In this document: one piece after another, positions 1-9,646 of the stretch
How the letters are laid out: each line of letters starts with the position of its first letter
How positions within the stretch are numbered: position 1 is the stretch's first letter
NCBI GenBank assembly: GCA_937988745.1
Contig: CALKAR010000265.1
Location: 1 to 59,459 of the forward strand
Direction: 5' to 3'
Length of the DNA stretch: 59,459 nucleotides
Origin: an uncultured Peptococcaceae bacterium
GTDB taxonomy: Bacteria; Bacillota; Limnochordia; Darwinibacteriales; Darwinibacteriaceae
Position numbers and translations under genes: made by a program
The notes under the pieces: generated by a model
Databases searched by the model: none
What the model was told of the DNA's origin: nothing
Seen by the model: the letters and a program-made list of their open reading frames with translations, nothing else

Positions 1-41
1 CAAGCAGCGTCACAGCACCGTCAGAGATACGAAATTCGCAG

Positions 42-77
42 AAAAAAGCCTCGCTTCCCAACAGCGGAAAGCGAGGC
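42..77 (-). terminator. Intrinsic terminator of the GH3 gene
   Basis: On the minus strand, just after the GH3 stop codon, a 9-bp perfect stem (GCCTCGCTT with AAGCGAGGC, positions 69-77 and 48-56) encloses a 12-nt loop and is followed by six U residues (42-47). This is a textbook Rho-independent terminator. Positions 1-41 to its left show nothing I can assign. Confidence 0.9.
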
Positions 78-86
78 ATTCTTTAC

Positions 87-2252
87 TTAGAAGGGCAGTG
101 TAAGCTTATCTCCGGTTAAGCTTAACTCAGCATGTATAGGAGCAGACCCAGTCAGAGCTACGCTGCGTTCATCGGGGCCGCAGCCACCGACAAAGATCGT
201 GTAGCGCCCAGGCTCTACAACACAGCCGCCGTCCTCATAGAAAACTGCAAACTGTCTTGGATTCAGGGTGAACTCTACCAGCGTACTCTGACCCGGCTCG
301 AGATGGACTCGGGCGAATCCCTGCAGTGAATGGTGCGGTACTGCCACGCTAGCATCCAGCGCACGAACATACAACTGCACAACCTCGTCTCCCGCCACCT
401 CTCCTGTATTGGTCACTTCTACCGTAACAGTGATGTCATCGCCTACTTGCGCTTCCGAAGCAACGTCGAGGTTCGAGTAAGCGAACTTGGTGTAGCTCAG
501 CCCGTATCCGAAGGGATAGAGCGGCTCTTTTTTCAGGTAGCGATAGGTCCGTCCTTCCATCGTATAATCGGTAAACTCAGGAATATCATCCAGCGATTTA
601 GGGAAGGTGACTGGCAGACGTCCCGCAGGGTTGTAATCTCCGAAGATAATGTCTGCTAAAGCATTTCCGCCTTCTTCTCCTGGGTACCATGCTTGGATAA
701 TGGCTGGAATGTTATCCTGCGCCCAGTTAATAGTCAGAGGACTTCCGCTGAAGAGTACGAGCACAATGGGTTTGCCGGTTGCATGGATAGCTTTTAAGAG
801 CTCCTCCTGCATACCTGGCAGGTCGATGTGAACGCGGTCTCCGCCTCCATCCGAGTTTGCAGCTGCTCCTTCTTCGCCTTCCAACTCTGGGGAAACCCCT
901 AAGCACATAATGACCGCATCGGAGCGTTCGGCTGCCGCAATAGCCTCGGCAAAGCCGGCTGTAGGACTGTTGCCCCAATAGGAGACTTCTTTATTGAAGA
1001 GATGACAGCCCTCGGCATACCAGACTTTTGTATCAGGTGAGACCCGGTTGCGGATTCCATCCAGCGCAGTAACAAGGTGCGTGGAAGTACCGAAGTAGTT
1101 CCCTAACAGTACGTTCTGTGCAGCAGCATTAGGTCCAATGACTGCAATGGACTTGATATCAGGAGAAAGAGGCAGGAGGTTGCCTTCGTTCTTAAGCAGC
1201 ACCATGGATTCACGTGCAACTTGGCGTGCTTTAGCCCGGTGTTCGGGACAGGCTACGATTTCATAAGGGATCTGGGCGTAGGGTACTTCTTCTTCTGGAT
1301 CAAACATACCTAGTTTGAACTTGGTGCGCAGTAAACGTGTTAGAGCTTCGTCAATGGTCTCTTCAGAGATAAGGCCCTGTTCCACAGCGCCTTTAAGTGC
1401 CCAGAATACTCTGCCGCAGTTCAGATCGCATCCGTTATTTACAGCTAAGGCAGCCGATTCTTCTGGCGTTTCAGTAACCTTATGATACATATGGAAGTCT
1501 GAAATAGCACCGCAGTCTGAGACTACGTGACCTTCAAATCCCCATTGTTCTCGCAGTATTTTTTGGAGCAGCGTCGGGCTTCCGCAGCATGGTTCGCCGT
1601 TTGTGCGATTGTATGCACCCATCACGGATTCTACATTTGCTTCCTTAACAAGAGCACGGAAGGCGGGCAGGTATGTTTCGTACATATCCTTGAGAGTAGC
1701 CTTGGCATCAAAGCTGTGACGCTCGCTTTCAGGACCGCTGTGCACTGCGAAGTGTTTAGCACATGCCGCCGTCTTTAGATAGCGCTCGTCATCGCCCTGC
1801 AGTCCTTCCACAAAGGCTATACCAAGCTGTGCTGTTAAATAAGGATCCTCGCCATAGGTTTCTTGTCCTCGACCCCACCTAGGGTCTCTAAAAATATTGA
1901 TGTTAGGAGACCAAAAAGTCAGACCTTTGTAAATAGAACGGTCGCCTTTGCGGGCAAATTCATGGTGTTTAGCCCGTGCTTCGTCAGATATAATTTGGGC
2001 AGTTTCTTTGATCAGAGGGGCGTTAAAGGAAGCGGCCATACCGATTGCCTGCGGGAACACAGTGGCAACCCCAGCTCGGCCGACGCCGTGAAGGCATTCA
2101 TTCCACCAGTTATACTCAGGGATTCCTAAACGGGGAATTGCAGATGAGTTGTACACCATTTGAGAGATTTTTTCCTCGAGGGTCAGCTTATCGAGTAGAT
2201 CTGCTATTCGTTCTTCAATCGGTCGCTTCGGATCGCGAAACACTTCGTTCAC
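87..2252 (-). CDS. Glycoside hydrolase family 3 beta-glucosidase / beta-xylosidase
   Basis: This 721-residue enzyme should release terminal beta-linked glucose or xylose from oligosaccharides. The GH3 N-terminal barrel carries the nucleophile motif SDCGAISD, with the predicted nucleophile Asp246. A GH3 C-terminal alpha/beta domain follows (LLKNEGNLLPL, then a region ending near PLYPFGYGLSYT), and then a fibronectin-III-like domain. There is no signal peptide, so it should act in the cytoplasm on imported oligosaccharides. I start it at GTG 2252 because AGGAG lies 8 nt upstream; the frame stays open further upstream but without a ribosome binding site. It diverges from the GH31 gene. The barrel resembles the xylosidase/glucosidase subgroup, but the exact specificity cannot be read from sequence alone. 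Confidence 0.93.
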   Translation of the reverse strand: MNEVFRDPKRPIEERIADLLDKLTLEEKISQMVYNSSAIPRLGIPEYNWWNECLHGVGRAGVATVFPQAIGMAASFNAPLIKETAQIISDEARAKHHEFARKGDRSIYKGLTFWSPNINIFRDPRWGRGQETYGEDPYLTAQLGIAFVEGLQGDDERYLKTAACAKHFAVHSGPESERHSFDAKATLKDMYETYLPAFRALVKEANVESVMGAYNRTNGEPCCGSPTLLQKILREQWGFEGHVVSDCGAISDFHMYHKVTETPEESAALAVNNGCDLNCGRVFWALKGAVEQGLISEETIDEALTRLLRTKFKLGMFDPEEEVPYAQIPYEIVACPEHRAKARQVARESMVLLKNEGNLLPLSPDIKSIAVIGPNAAAQNVLLGNYFGTSTHLVTALDGIRNRVSPDTKVWYAEGCHLFNKEVSYWGNSPTAGFAEAIAAAERSDAVIMCLGVSPELEGEEGAAANSDGGGDRVHIDLPGMQEELLKAIHATGKPIVLVLFSGSPLTINWAQDNIPAIIQAWYPGEEGGNALADIIFGDYNPAGRLPVTFPKSLDDIPEFTDYTMEGRTYRYLKKEPLYPFGYGLSYTKFAYSNLDVASEAQVGDDITVTVEVTNTGEVAGDEVVQLYVRALDASVAVPHHSLQGFARVHLEPGQSTLVEFTLNPRQFAVFYEDGGCVVEPGRYTIFVGGCGPDERSVALTGSAPIHAELSLTGDKLTLPF

Positions 2253-2289
2253 AAGGCACACTCCTCTTCCAATTGTTAATACTGATTCG

Positions 2290-2298
2290 AGTATATCA
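2290..2298 (-). promoter_or_regulatory. Possible extended -10 promoter for GH3
   Basis: The minus strand reads TGATATACT, a TGn extended -10 element, about 38 nt upstream of the GTG start. A perfect TTGACA lies further upstream (2321-2326), but at 25 nt it is too far from this -10 to be its partner. The call is tentative. Confidence 0.35.
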
Positions 2299-2392
2299 CA
2301 TTGTGGTAACATTTGCGACTTGTCAAGGTCGAAATCTTGGTATTTAGGGCAATTGTTGGAAGGAAATACGACCTGTGTTTAGAACTAATTAA

Positions 2393-2406
2393 CGAAAGCG
2401 CTTTCT
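2393..2406. promoter_or_regulatory. cre / LacI-family operator-like palindrome upstream of GH31
   Basis: A perfect 12-bp palindrome, GAAAGCGCTTTC (2394-2405), is centred about 25 nt before the GH31 ATG. In a 14-bp frame it matches the CcpA/LacI-family cre pattern TGWAANCGNTNWCA at 12 positions. It lies between the divergent GH3 and GH31 genes. It may be bound by CcpA or by the LacI regulator encoded two genes downstream. A weak promoter-like pair (TTGGAA, 18 nt, TAGAAC at 2380-2385) sits directly upstream. Confidence 0.6.
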
Positions 2407-2424
2407 GTGAAATGAGGTGTAAAA

Positions 2425-4734
2425 ATGAAGTTTACCGATGGCAACTGGCTTCTGCAGCCTGGAGTTCTCGTTGAAACTCCAACCCAGCTTTACGACTATA
2501 GCATTGAAAAAGATCGCGTTTTTTGCTTAGCACCAACACGGTGGATCAACCACCGGGGGGCGACCCTGGATGGTGCGGTTTTAACGTATAAGTTGTTTTC
2601 ACCGCTGCCCAATGTGATCGGTGTTCGAATCTACCATCACACCGGAAAGAGAGATCTCGGTCCCCACTTTGAGCTGGAAACAGACCCGAATCATGGCCCG
2701 GAAATCATGGATGAAGACCGGCAGATTGTTTTTGTAAGTGGTGAAACGCGGGCGGTGATTCCGAAGGATCAACCTTGGGAGCTCAGTTTCTACTTCGGTG
2801 ATCGCTTCTTAACAAAGAGTGCAAATCGGGCTGCCGGCTACATTACGTGGGAGGGCAAGGGCGCTTATATGAGAGAGCAGCTCGACCTGGGTGTAGGTGA
2901 ATGTGTCTACGGCATGGGTGAGCGCTTTACTGCCTTTGTCAAGAATGGACAAGTCGTAGATATCTGGAACCGCGATGGCGGTACCGGCAGCGAACAGGCA
3001 TACAAGAACGTGCCTTTCTATATTACAAACCGCGGGTATGGTGTATTTGTCAATCACCCTGAAATGGTGTCCTTTGAAGTCGCTTCTGAGCGGGTGTCAA
3101 AAGTACAGTTTAGTGTAGAAGGCGAGTATTTAGAGTACTTCATCATTGGCGGGGCTGATCCCAAACAGGTTCTCGAGCGCTATACCGCGTTGACAGGAAG
3201 GCCTGCGGTTCCACCCAAATGGTCTTTTGGCCTGTGGCTCAGTACTTCATTTACCACTGATTATGACGAAGCTACGGTTACAAGCTTTATTGAGGGAATG
3301 GCCGAGCGTGATATCCCGCTGCATGTTTTCCATTTTGACTGCTTCTGGATGAAAGAGTTCCACTGGTGCAATTTCCAGTGGGATAAACGGGTTTTTCCTG
3401 ATCCCGAGGGTATGCTGAGGCGTCTCAAGGAGCGGGGGCTGAAGATCTGTGTTTGGATCAATCCCTATATTGCTCAGCAGTCTGAGCTGTTCGAAGAGGC
3501 CGTTGAAAAGGGTTACCTCATTAAACGGCCGGATGGCAGTGTATGGCAGTGGGATAAGTGGCAGGCTGGAATGGGAATCGTGGACTTCACCAATCCAGAG
3601 GCGTGCCGCTGGTACCAAGATAAGCTGCGTACCCTGCTGGCAATGGGTGTGGACTGCTTTAAGACGGATTTCGGCGAACGTATTCCATTAGATGTTGTCT
3701 ATTACGATGGCTCTGACCCAGCCAAGATGCACAATTACTATTCCTACCTGTTCAACAAGGTAGTCTTCGATCTCCTTAAAGAGGTCAAGGGAGACGGTGA
3801 GGCAGTAGTCTTTGCCCGCTCGGGCACTGCAGGTAGTCAGAAGTTCCCTGTTCACTGGGGCGGCGATAATGCAGCGAATTATGAGTCGATGGCAGAGTCG
3901 CTGCGCGGAGGTCTTTCCCTCTGTCTATCTGGTTTTGGCTTCTGGAGCCATGATATCGGCGGCTTTGAACACACTGCGACACCAGAGGTATACAAACGGT
4001 GGACTGCCTTTGGGCTTCTCAGCTCACACAGCCGTCTGCACGGCAATATTTCTTATAGGGTGCCTTGGCTGTTTGATGAGGAAGCGATAGATGTGATGCG
4101 TCATTTTACTAAACTGAAGTGCCGTTTGATGCCTTATCTTTACGCGGCTGCTCTCGAAGCAGGGGAAAAGGGAATCCCCATGATGCGGGCCATGTTTGTG
4201 GAGTTTCCTGATGATCCTGGATGCGACTACTTGGATCGTCAGTACATGTTTGGAGAGAACCTCTTAGTAGCTCCCGTATTCTCTGACGAGGGTGATGTTG
4301 ATTACTACCTACCCGAAGGAATATGGACCCATTTTCTTACTGGCGAAAGGGTTGAGGGAGGCCGCTGGGTGAAGGAAAAGCATGATTTCTTCAGTCTGCC
4401 TCTCCTTGCACGGCCGAACTCCATTATCCCAGTCGGAGCAGTCGATGACTTGGTAGATTACGATTATGCTCAGGATGTTACACTTCACCTCTTCGAACTT
4501 GAAGATGGTGCGATTGCATCTGTTGAAGTAGGCGGAGACTTGCGTGTCACGGCCAAGCGCGATGGAACCCAAATCATGATCCATTACAAAGGTGCTGGTA
4601 AGCCGTGGCAGCTTTATCTGCGTGGCGTCTTTTCTATCGCCGGTGCAGAGGGTGCGCGAGCCGAGAGCGCCGAGTTGGGTCTCATTCTAACTCCGGAGTC
4701 TTACGGCGACGGAAAGTTTGTCATTAACCTTTAA
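2425..4734 (+). CDS. GH31 alpha-xylosidase (YicI-type)
   Basis: This 769-residue exo-enzyme should remove alpha-linked xylose from the non-reducing end of xyloglucan oligosaccharides. It has the GH31 N-terminal beta-sandwich, the catalytic barrel and C-terminal sheet domains. The nucleophile motif KTDFGE places Asp415, and HWGGDN places the acid/base Asp481. These line up closely with Asp416 and Asp482 of Escherichia coli YicI, and the flanking ESMAESLRGG / GFGFWSHDIGG segment is also YicI-like. No signal peptide is present, so it acts in the cytoplasm. It begins at ATG 2425 after GAGGTG. It is the first gene of the row GH31-lacI-GH95 and lies just behind the operator-like palindrome. Confidence 0.93.
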   Translation: MKFTDGNWLLQPGVLVETPTQLYDYSIEKDRVFCLAPTRWINHRGATLDGAVLTYKLFSPLPNVIGVRIYHHTGKRDLGPHFELETDPNHGPEIMDEDRQIVFVSGETRAVIPKDQPWELSFYFGDRFLTKSANRAAGYITWEGKGAYMREQLDLGVGECVYGMGERFTAFVKNGQVVDIWNRDGGTGSEQAYKNVPFYITNRGYGVFVNHPEMVSFEVASERVSKVQFSVEGEYLEYFIIGGADPKQVLERYTALTGRPAVPPKWSFGLWLSTSFTTDYDEATVTSFIEGMAERDIPLHVFHFDCFWMKEFHWCNFQWDKRVFPDPEGMLRRLKERGLKICVWINPYIAQQSELFEEAVEKGYLIKRPDGSVWQWDKWQAGMGIVDFTNPEACRWYQDKLRTLLAMGVDCFKTDFGERIPLDVVYYDGSDPAKMHNYYSYLFNKVVFDLLKEVKGDGEAVVFARSGTAGSQKFPVHWGGDNAANYESMAESLRGGLSLCLSGFGFWSHDIGGFEHTATPEVYKRWTAFGLLSSHSRLHGNISYRVPWLFDEEAIDVMRHFTKLKCRLMPYLYAAALEAGEKGIPMMRAMFVEFPDDPGCDYLDRQYMFGENLLVAPVFSDEGDVDYYLPEGIWTHFLTGERVEGGRWVKEKHDFFSLPLLARPNSIIPVGAVDDLVDYDYAQDVTLHLFELEDGAIASVEVGGDLRVTAKRDGTQIMIHYKGAGKPWQLYLRGVFSIAGAEGARAESAELGLILTPESYGDGKFVINL

Positions 4735-4764
4735 TCTGAAGAGAACTTGTGGGAGGTGCAGCCA

Positions 4765-5817
4765 TTGGATGCTCCACCAGCTCGAAAGGCGAAAACCCTC
4801 AAAGATATCGCGGAACAGGCTGGGGTTTCGGTGACTACCGTATCAAAGGTAATCAATAACTACAGCGATGTCAGTGAAAGCACTCGAGCGAAAGTGCAGA
4901 CTATTATTAATCAACAAGCCTTTTGCCCTGACCCAGTGGCTTCTAGTCTGTCGGGAAAGGCATCGTATTCGATAGGGGTCATCTTGCGTTATAACCCAGT
5001 TTGGGGGCTGCACCATTCGTTTTTTTACAAGGTGATGTTCGGGTTAGGTCGACGGCTGGGGCACTCAAACTATGACTGCGTTGTCTTTCCTGACGCATGG
5101 TTGGGTGAGCCAGTAGACTATTTAGAAAAGTGCGTAAGGCGCCGGGTAGATGGCGTCGTGCTGATGGGTGTTGACTTCGATTCTCCTAATCTAGAGGCGC
5201 TGGCTCAATCGGATCTGCCCTGTCTATTTATCGATATCGTGGGTGACAGCTATCCAGGGAACAACGGATACTTCTTGGCTTGGGATCATCAGCAGGGAGC
5301 TTGTCAAGCCGTAGATTACTTGTATGCTCTTGGTCACCGAAAAATTGGGCTGCTTGGGGGACTCCCCAATACATATCCAGCCCGCAGTCATCGGGAAGCA
5401 TTCAAAGAACGTCTATCGGATTACGGACTTCCCATCTGTGAAGAGTGGATGGTTGGCGATGATTTTACAGAGGACTCGGGTTATTACGCCATGCAGAAAA
5501 TCCTGCAGCAGCCCACGAAGCCTACAGCAGTAGTCTGTCAAAGTGACGCCGCTGCCGTAGGCGCACTCCGGGCGCTTGAGCGTTCTGGTCTCAAATGTCC
5601 CGATGATATTTCGATTATCGGCTATGACGACATTGAAATCTGCAGGTACACTCATCCCGCTCTCACTACTATTAGACAGGACACTTTGTTGTTGGGTAGG
5701 TTAGCCGCAGATACGATCATCGCATGCATCAGAGATGGCAGCGCTCCACGGGAGCAGATTCTGCCAGTAAGTCTTATTGTACGCGATTCATGTCGGAGGA
5801 TTGAAAGTCATGCATAA
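4765..5817 (+). CDS. LacI-family transcriptional regulator
   Basis: This 350-residue repressor has an N-terminal LacI helix-turn-helix (TLKDIAEQAGVSVTTVSKVI) with the hinge region behind it. A periplasmic-binding-protein-like effector domain with HRKIGLLGG and the C-terminal DDIEICRYTHPALTTIRQD segment follows. I prefer TTG 4765 as start because GGGAGGTG lies 7 nt upstream; an in-frame TTG at 4747 lacks such a site. It lies 30 nt after the GH31 gene, and its 3' end overlaps the GH95 start by 8 nt, so it should be co-transcribed with the enzymes it probably controls. Its ligand is most likely a xyloglucan- or mannan-derived sugar, which is inference from context. The palindromes upstream of GH31 and of the fused binding protein are candidate operators. 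Confidence 0.9.
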   Translation: MDAPPARKAKTLKDIAEQAGVSVTTVSKVINNYSDVSESTRAKVQTIINQQAFCPDPVASSLSGKASYSIGVILRYNPVWGLHHSFFYKVMFGLGRRLGHSNYDCVVFPDAWLGEPVDYLEKCVRRRVDGVVLMGVDFDSPNLEALAQSDLPCLFIDIVGDSYPGNNGYFLAWDHQQGACQAVDYLYALGHRKIGLLGGLPNTYPARSHREAFKERLSDYGLPICEEWMVGDDFTEDSGYYAMQKILQQPTKPTAVVCQSDAAAVGALRALERSGLKCPDDISIIGYDDIEICRYTHPALTTIRQDTLLLGRLAADTIIACIRDGSAPREQILPVSLIVRDSCRRIESHA

Positions 5818-8125
5818 ACTTTGGTATCGTCAGCCTGCCAAGGATTGGAATGAGGCACTTCCCCTGGGTAATGGCCGTCTAGGCGCAATGGTGATGGGTG
5901 TCCCTGAGAAAGAACGCATTCTCATAAACGTAGATACGTTGTGGACTGGTGGTCCGATAGAAACCCTGGCCGAACCGGGGGACGGCGTGCTCGATGAGAT
6001 ACGATCCTTGGTGTTAGAGAAAGGTGATTATGCGGCTGCCCATGAACGAACGAAACTGCTGCAGCGTTCGGATACCGCCAAGTATCAGCCCTTGGGTGAG
6101 CTGTGTTTTACTCAGAAGCTGCCAAACAGCTGGAGCAATTACAGGCGTTCGCTCGTACTAGGTGATGCCGTGTCCCGCGTTGAGTTTCAGGTAGATGGGA
6201 TTACTTATCAGCGTGAAACCTTTGTTTCTTATCCTCATCAAGCACTTGTTCTGAAAATGACGGCATCATCTGAAGACGGTCCAGTGCCAGCACTTTCAGG
6301 TGAACTCAGCCTCTGGTGCCCCCATGAGTGGGGTCTAGAGGTACATCCAGAAGGGCTCGCCTTGCTCGGACAGGTAATCGATGCAGAGCGCGGTCCGGGC
6401 ATGCCGTTTGCAGCCTATGCTCATGTGAGCTGTGCGGGAGGCAGGCTGAAAGCAGGAGCTGATCGTCTAATAATCGAGGATGCTGCAGAGGCCGTTATTA
6501 TTCTAACTGCAGAAACAGGTTTTCTTGGCTTTGCCGAGCCTCATTTCCGCCGGGCCGTGCAGGTTATGTCTCACTGTGTTAAGCATGCTCACGAGACTGC
6601 ATTGATATCGCACGATCAGCTTTTTGCAGAGCATAAAAATGATTTCAGGAGTTTGTTTGATCGGGTCCGAATTTATTTAGGTCCAGGCCTTGATGAGCTG
6701 CCTACCGATGAGCGTCTGCAGAAAGTTAAAGAAGGAACGTTTGATAAAGGTCTGATGGCTCTCTATTTTCAATACGGGCGTTATTTACTTATTTCAAGTT
6801 CTCGACCAGGCAGTCAGCCTGCAAATTTGCAGGGTATCTGGAATTGGGATTTGGATCCTCCTTGGCGTTCTAATTACACATTGAACATCAATACGCAGAT
6901 GAATTACTGGCCAGCTGAAGTCTGCAACTTAGCAGAATGCCACGAACCGTTGTTTGCCATGATACGTGAGCTTCAGGTAACAGGCACCGCAATGGCACGA
7001 TCTTTATTGGGCTGCAGAGGATGGGCTGCTGCTCATAATACAGATCTGTGGCGCTCAGCTGCTCCTGTTGGAGGCGGTACGGGCGATGCCAGCTGGGCTA
7101 TGTGGGTGATGGCCGGTGTCTGGCTCTGTCACCACCTATGGGAGCACTATGAGTTTTCCTTAGATCAGGAATTTCTGAAAGCAGAAGCTTATCCTATTAT
7201 GCGGGAGGCTGCTCTGTTTTGCTTGGATTGGCTTGTAGAAGATGGAGACGGCTATCTGACAACCTGTCCCTCCACATCTCCTGAGAACGTATTCATACAC
7301 GAAGGAAAACGCAGTGCTGTAGCACATGGAGCAGCGATGGATCTAAGTATGATCAGCAGCTTATTTGCAAAATGCATCCAAGCAGCCAAAATCCTTGGCA
7401 TCGATCAGGAACTGCGCAGCGAGATAGAGCAGGCAGCTGAACGCCTGAGACCTCTTAAGATTGGCAGCGCCGGCCAGCTTTTGGAATGGTGCTGTGAGTT
7501 TGATGAAGCTGAACCGGGCCATCGCCACGTCTCTCATTTGTGGGGCGTGCATCCGGGTGACACGATCACTTTTGAAAAGGCGCCTGAGTTGATGGAAGCA
7601 GCTGCAAAATCTCTTGAGATGCGGCTGGCACAGGGTAGTGGACATACTGGATGGAGCCGGGCTTGGATTGTCAATTTATGGGCTCGCCTGAAAAATGGGC
7701 GCCAGGCATGTGCGAATCTGCATGCACTCTTGGCCGACTCGACGCTGCCTAATCTTCTGGATACCCATCCCCCGTTTCAGATAGACGGTAATTTCGGAGG
7801 ATGTGCGGGTATAGCAGAAATGCTTCTTCAAAGCCACGCTGGGGTGATTGACCTGCTGCCAGCACTGCCTAAAGCTTGGTCCCAGGGCTATATTACCGGT
7901 CTTAGAGCTAGAGGTGGATTCGTGGTTGATCTAAGCTGGACGGACGGTGTGCTCCATCAGGCGGTGATCAAAGCTGAGCGGGGAAGGCTCTGCCGCGTGC
8001 GTTCTCATGTTCCACTTCAGGTATTCGATGAGGTGGGTCAGGTTATTCCCAGCGAGCACTTGAGTGATCACACGCTTCAGTTCAAGACCCAGATTGGGCG
8101 CTGTTATGTCGTTAAACCCCTCTAA
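5810..8125 (+). CDS. GH95 alpha-L-fucosidase
   Basis: This 771-residue enzyme should hydrolyse terminal alpha-1,2-linked L-fucose, as on fucosylated xyloglucan. The N-terminus (WNEALPLGNGRLGAMV, then VDTLWTGGP) is the GH95 beta-sandwich signature. The (alpha/alpha)6 barrel carries SNYTLNINTQMNYWP, HNTD (Asn410), SPEN (Glu492, predicted general acid) and QIDGNFG (Asp659, predicted to activate the catalytic water with Asn). No signal peptide is present, so it should be cytoplasmic. ATG 5810 is preceded by CGGAGGA and overlaps the end of the LacI gene, which suggests translational coupling. Some GH95 members act on alpha-L-galactosides, so substrate preference is not certain. Confidence 0.92.
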   Translation: MHKLWYRQPAKDWNEALPLGNGRLGAMVMGVPEKERILINVDTLWTGGPIETLAEPGDGVLDEIRSLVLEKGDYAAAHERTKLLQRSDTAKYQPLGELCFTQKLPNSWSNYRRSLVLGDAVSRVEFQVDGITYQRETFVSYPHQALVLKMTASSEDGPVPALSGELSLWCPHEWGLEVHPEGLALLGQVIDAERGPGMPFAAYAHVSCAGGRLKAGADRLIIEDAAEAVIILTAETGFLGFAEPHFRRAVQVMSHCVKHAHETALISHDQLFAEHKNDFRSLFDRVRIYLGPGLDELPTDERLQKVKEGTFDKGLMALYFQYGRYLLISSSRPGSQPANLQGIWNWDLDPPWRSNYTLNINTQMNYWPAEVCNLAECHEPLFAMIRELQVTGTAMARSLLGCRGWAAAHNTDLWRSAAPVGGGTGDASWAMWVMAGVWLCHHLWEHYEFSLDQEFLKAEAYPIMREAALFCLDWLVEDGDGYLTTCPSTSPENVFIHEGKRSAVAHGAAMDLSMISSLFAKCIQAAKILGIDQELRSEIEQAAERLRPLKIGSAGQLLEWCCEFDEAEPGHRHVSHLWGVHPGDTITFEKAPELMEAAAKSLEMRLAQGSGHTGWSRAWIVNLWARLKNGRQACANLHALLADSTLPNLLDTHPPFQIDGNFGGCAGIAEMLLQSHAGVIDLLPALPKAWSQGYITGLRARGGFVVDLSWTDGVLHQAVIKAERGRLCRVRSHVPLQVFDEVGQVIPSEHLSDHTLQFKTQIGRCYVVKPL

Positions 8126-8151
8126 GACACTCGGCGAAAAGGAGAGATACC

Positions 8152-9594
8152 ATGCGTTATCTGCGCATAGTGTTGGCAGTTCTGATGATGCTGAATTTGT
8201 CAGTGGCAGTTGTAGCTCAAGAGATGTTAGAGGATGGTGCGGATATGGAATGGATTCGCTACGAAGTTGAAGACGCGGCGCATTTGGTGGATCTAAGGCT
8301 GACTCAGACTGCCAAGGGTTATTCGGGACGAGGGTATGCCGTAGGTTTTACAAACGATACTGGTTCGGCGATTTTTTCGGTTGAGATTGAACAGGCAGGT
8401 ATATATGAAGTTGTTGTAGGCTATCGTGCGCCGAATGGTGAGAAGTATGCTATGTTTCTGCTGAACGATGAAGCCGTCGGGAATGTGTATCTTCCTGCTA
8501 CGGGTACCTTTTCTCAAGCTCATGCGGGGAAAGTACTGCTTAATGAGGGCGTCAACACCTTGACGATCGAAAAGGGTTGGGGCTGGTATGAGCTTGACTA
8601 TATAGCTCTGCGGCCGGCTGAAACAATCCAGATTCCCCAAGTCAGTGCTGAGCCCATTAATCCCAATGCCACACCTGAAGTTCGGGCTCTCCTGCAGTTT
8701 CTCGCTGCCAACTTCGGTAAGCGCATCATTGCGGGACAGCAGGAGTACAACGGTCGCTTGATGCGTGACACAACATACATCAAGAGGATTACTGGCAAAG
8801 AACCGGCCTTGTTAGGTTTGGACTTCATGGATTATAGCCCGTCACGAGTTGAGCGGGGAACGAAGAGTCATGACGTCGAAGCTGCGCTTGACTGGCACAA
8901 ACGCGGCGGCATCGTAGCTTTCACCTGGCATTGGAATGCACCTAAGGGCCTAGAAGTCAATGGTCGCGAATGGTGGAGCGGGTTTTATACGGACGCCACC
9001 AATTTTGATATCGCTGCTGCGCTTGCTGATCCTGAATCCGAGGATTATCAGCTAATTCTGCGGGATATTGATGCAATTGCGGTACAGCTGAAGAGGCTGC
9101 AGGATGCAGGTGTTCCAGTCTTGTGGCGCCCGCTGCATGAGGCGGAAGGCGGTTGGTTCTGGTGGGGAGCTAAGGGACCAGAGCCCTGCAAAGAATTATG
9201 GAAGCTATTGTACCATCGTTTGACAGAACATCATCAGCTCAACAATTTGCTTTGGGTTTGGAATTCAATTTCTCCGGAGTGGTACCCTGGGGACGAGTAT
9301 GTAGATATCGTGAGCTGCGATATTTATACGCAGCCGCTCTCATATGGCCCTTCTCCTGCAGAATTTGAGCGCCTGCTTGAGTTGGGTGAACGTCCAAAGA
9401 TCTCTGCTATGGCGGAAAATGGCGGCATTCCTGATCCTGATGCGGCGCAAGCCTATGGCGCCATGTGGAGCTGGTTTATGACCTGGAACGGAGATATTCT
9501 ACGGGATTGGAATGATTCTGAACATCTTCGACGGGTATATAATCATCCATTAGTCATAACACTCGATCAACTCGAACTGTGGTCGAATTTATAA
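8152..9594 (+). CDS. Secreted GH26 beta-mannanase with CBM35-like domain
   Basis: This 480-residue extracellular enzyme should cut beta-1,4-mannan. A Sec signal peptide (residues 1-22, ending VVAQ) is followed by a CBM35-like beta-sandwich (about 35-160). The GH26 barrel (about 175-475) has the acid/base Glu330 in WRPLHEAEGGWFWWG and the nucleophile Glu422 in AMAENGG. ATG 8152 follows AAGGAGAG, 26 nt after the fucosidase. It is the only hydrolase of this cluster with an export signal, so it would generate the oligosaccharides that the neighbouring importers take up. There is no lipobox and no cell-wall anchor. Confidence 0.93.
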   Translation: MRYLRIVLAVLMMLNLSVAVVAQEMLEDGADMEWIRYEVEDAAHLVDLRLTQTAKGYSGRGYAVGFTNDTGSAIFSVEIEQAGIYEVVVGYRAPNGEKYAMFLLNDEAVGNVYLPATGTFSQAHAGKVLLNEGVNTLTIEKGWGWYELDYIALRPAETIQIPQVSAEPINPNATPEVRALLQFLAANFGKRIIAGQQEYNGRLMRDTTYIKRITGKEPALLGLDFMDYSPSRVERGTKSHDVEAALDWHKRGGIVAFTWHWNAPKGLEVNGREWWSGFYTDATNFDIAAALADPESEDYQLILRDIDAIAVQLKRLQDAGVPVLWRPLHEAEGGWFWWGAKGPEPCKELWKLLYHRLTEHHQLNNLLWVWNSISPEWYPGDEYVDIVSCDIYTQPLSYGPSPAEFERLLELGERPKISAMAENGGIPDPDAAQAYGAMWSWFMTWNGDILRDWNDSEHLRRVYNHPLVITLDQLELWSNL

Positions 9595-9646
9595 GAAAAA
9601 AGAAGGAATAACGTAGTTAATGTAAAATATATGGTGTAAGAGTTAT

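Noticed and set aside
2321..2326. Perfect TTGACA on the minus strand upstream of GH3
   Set aside because: The only good -10 (TATACT) is 25 nt away, too far for a normal promoter pair.
132..2347. Several plus-strand frames of 60-110 codons under the GH3 gene
   Set aside because: They lie wholly opposite a well-supported GH3 gene, lack ribosome binding sites and recognisable motifs.
3247..3618. A 123-codon minus-strand frame inside the GH31 gene
   Set aside because: It covers the conserved GH31 barrel on the other strand and has no initiation signal.
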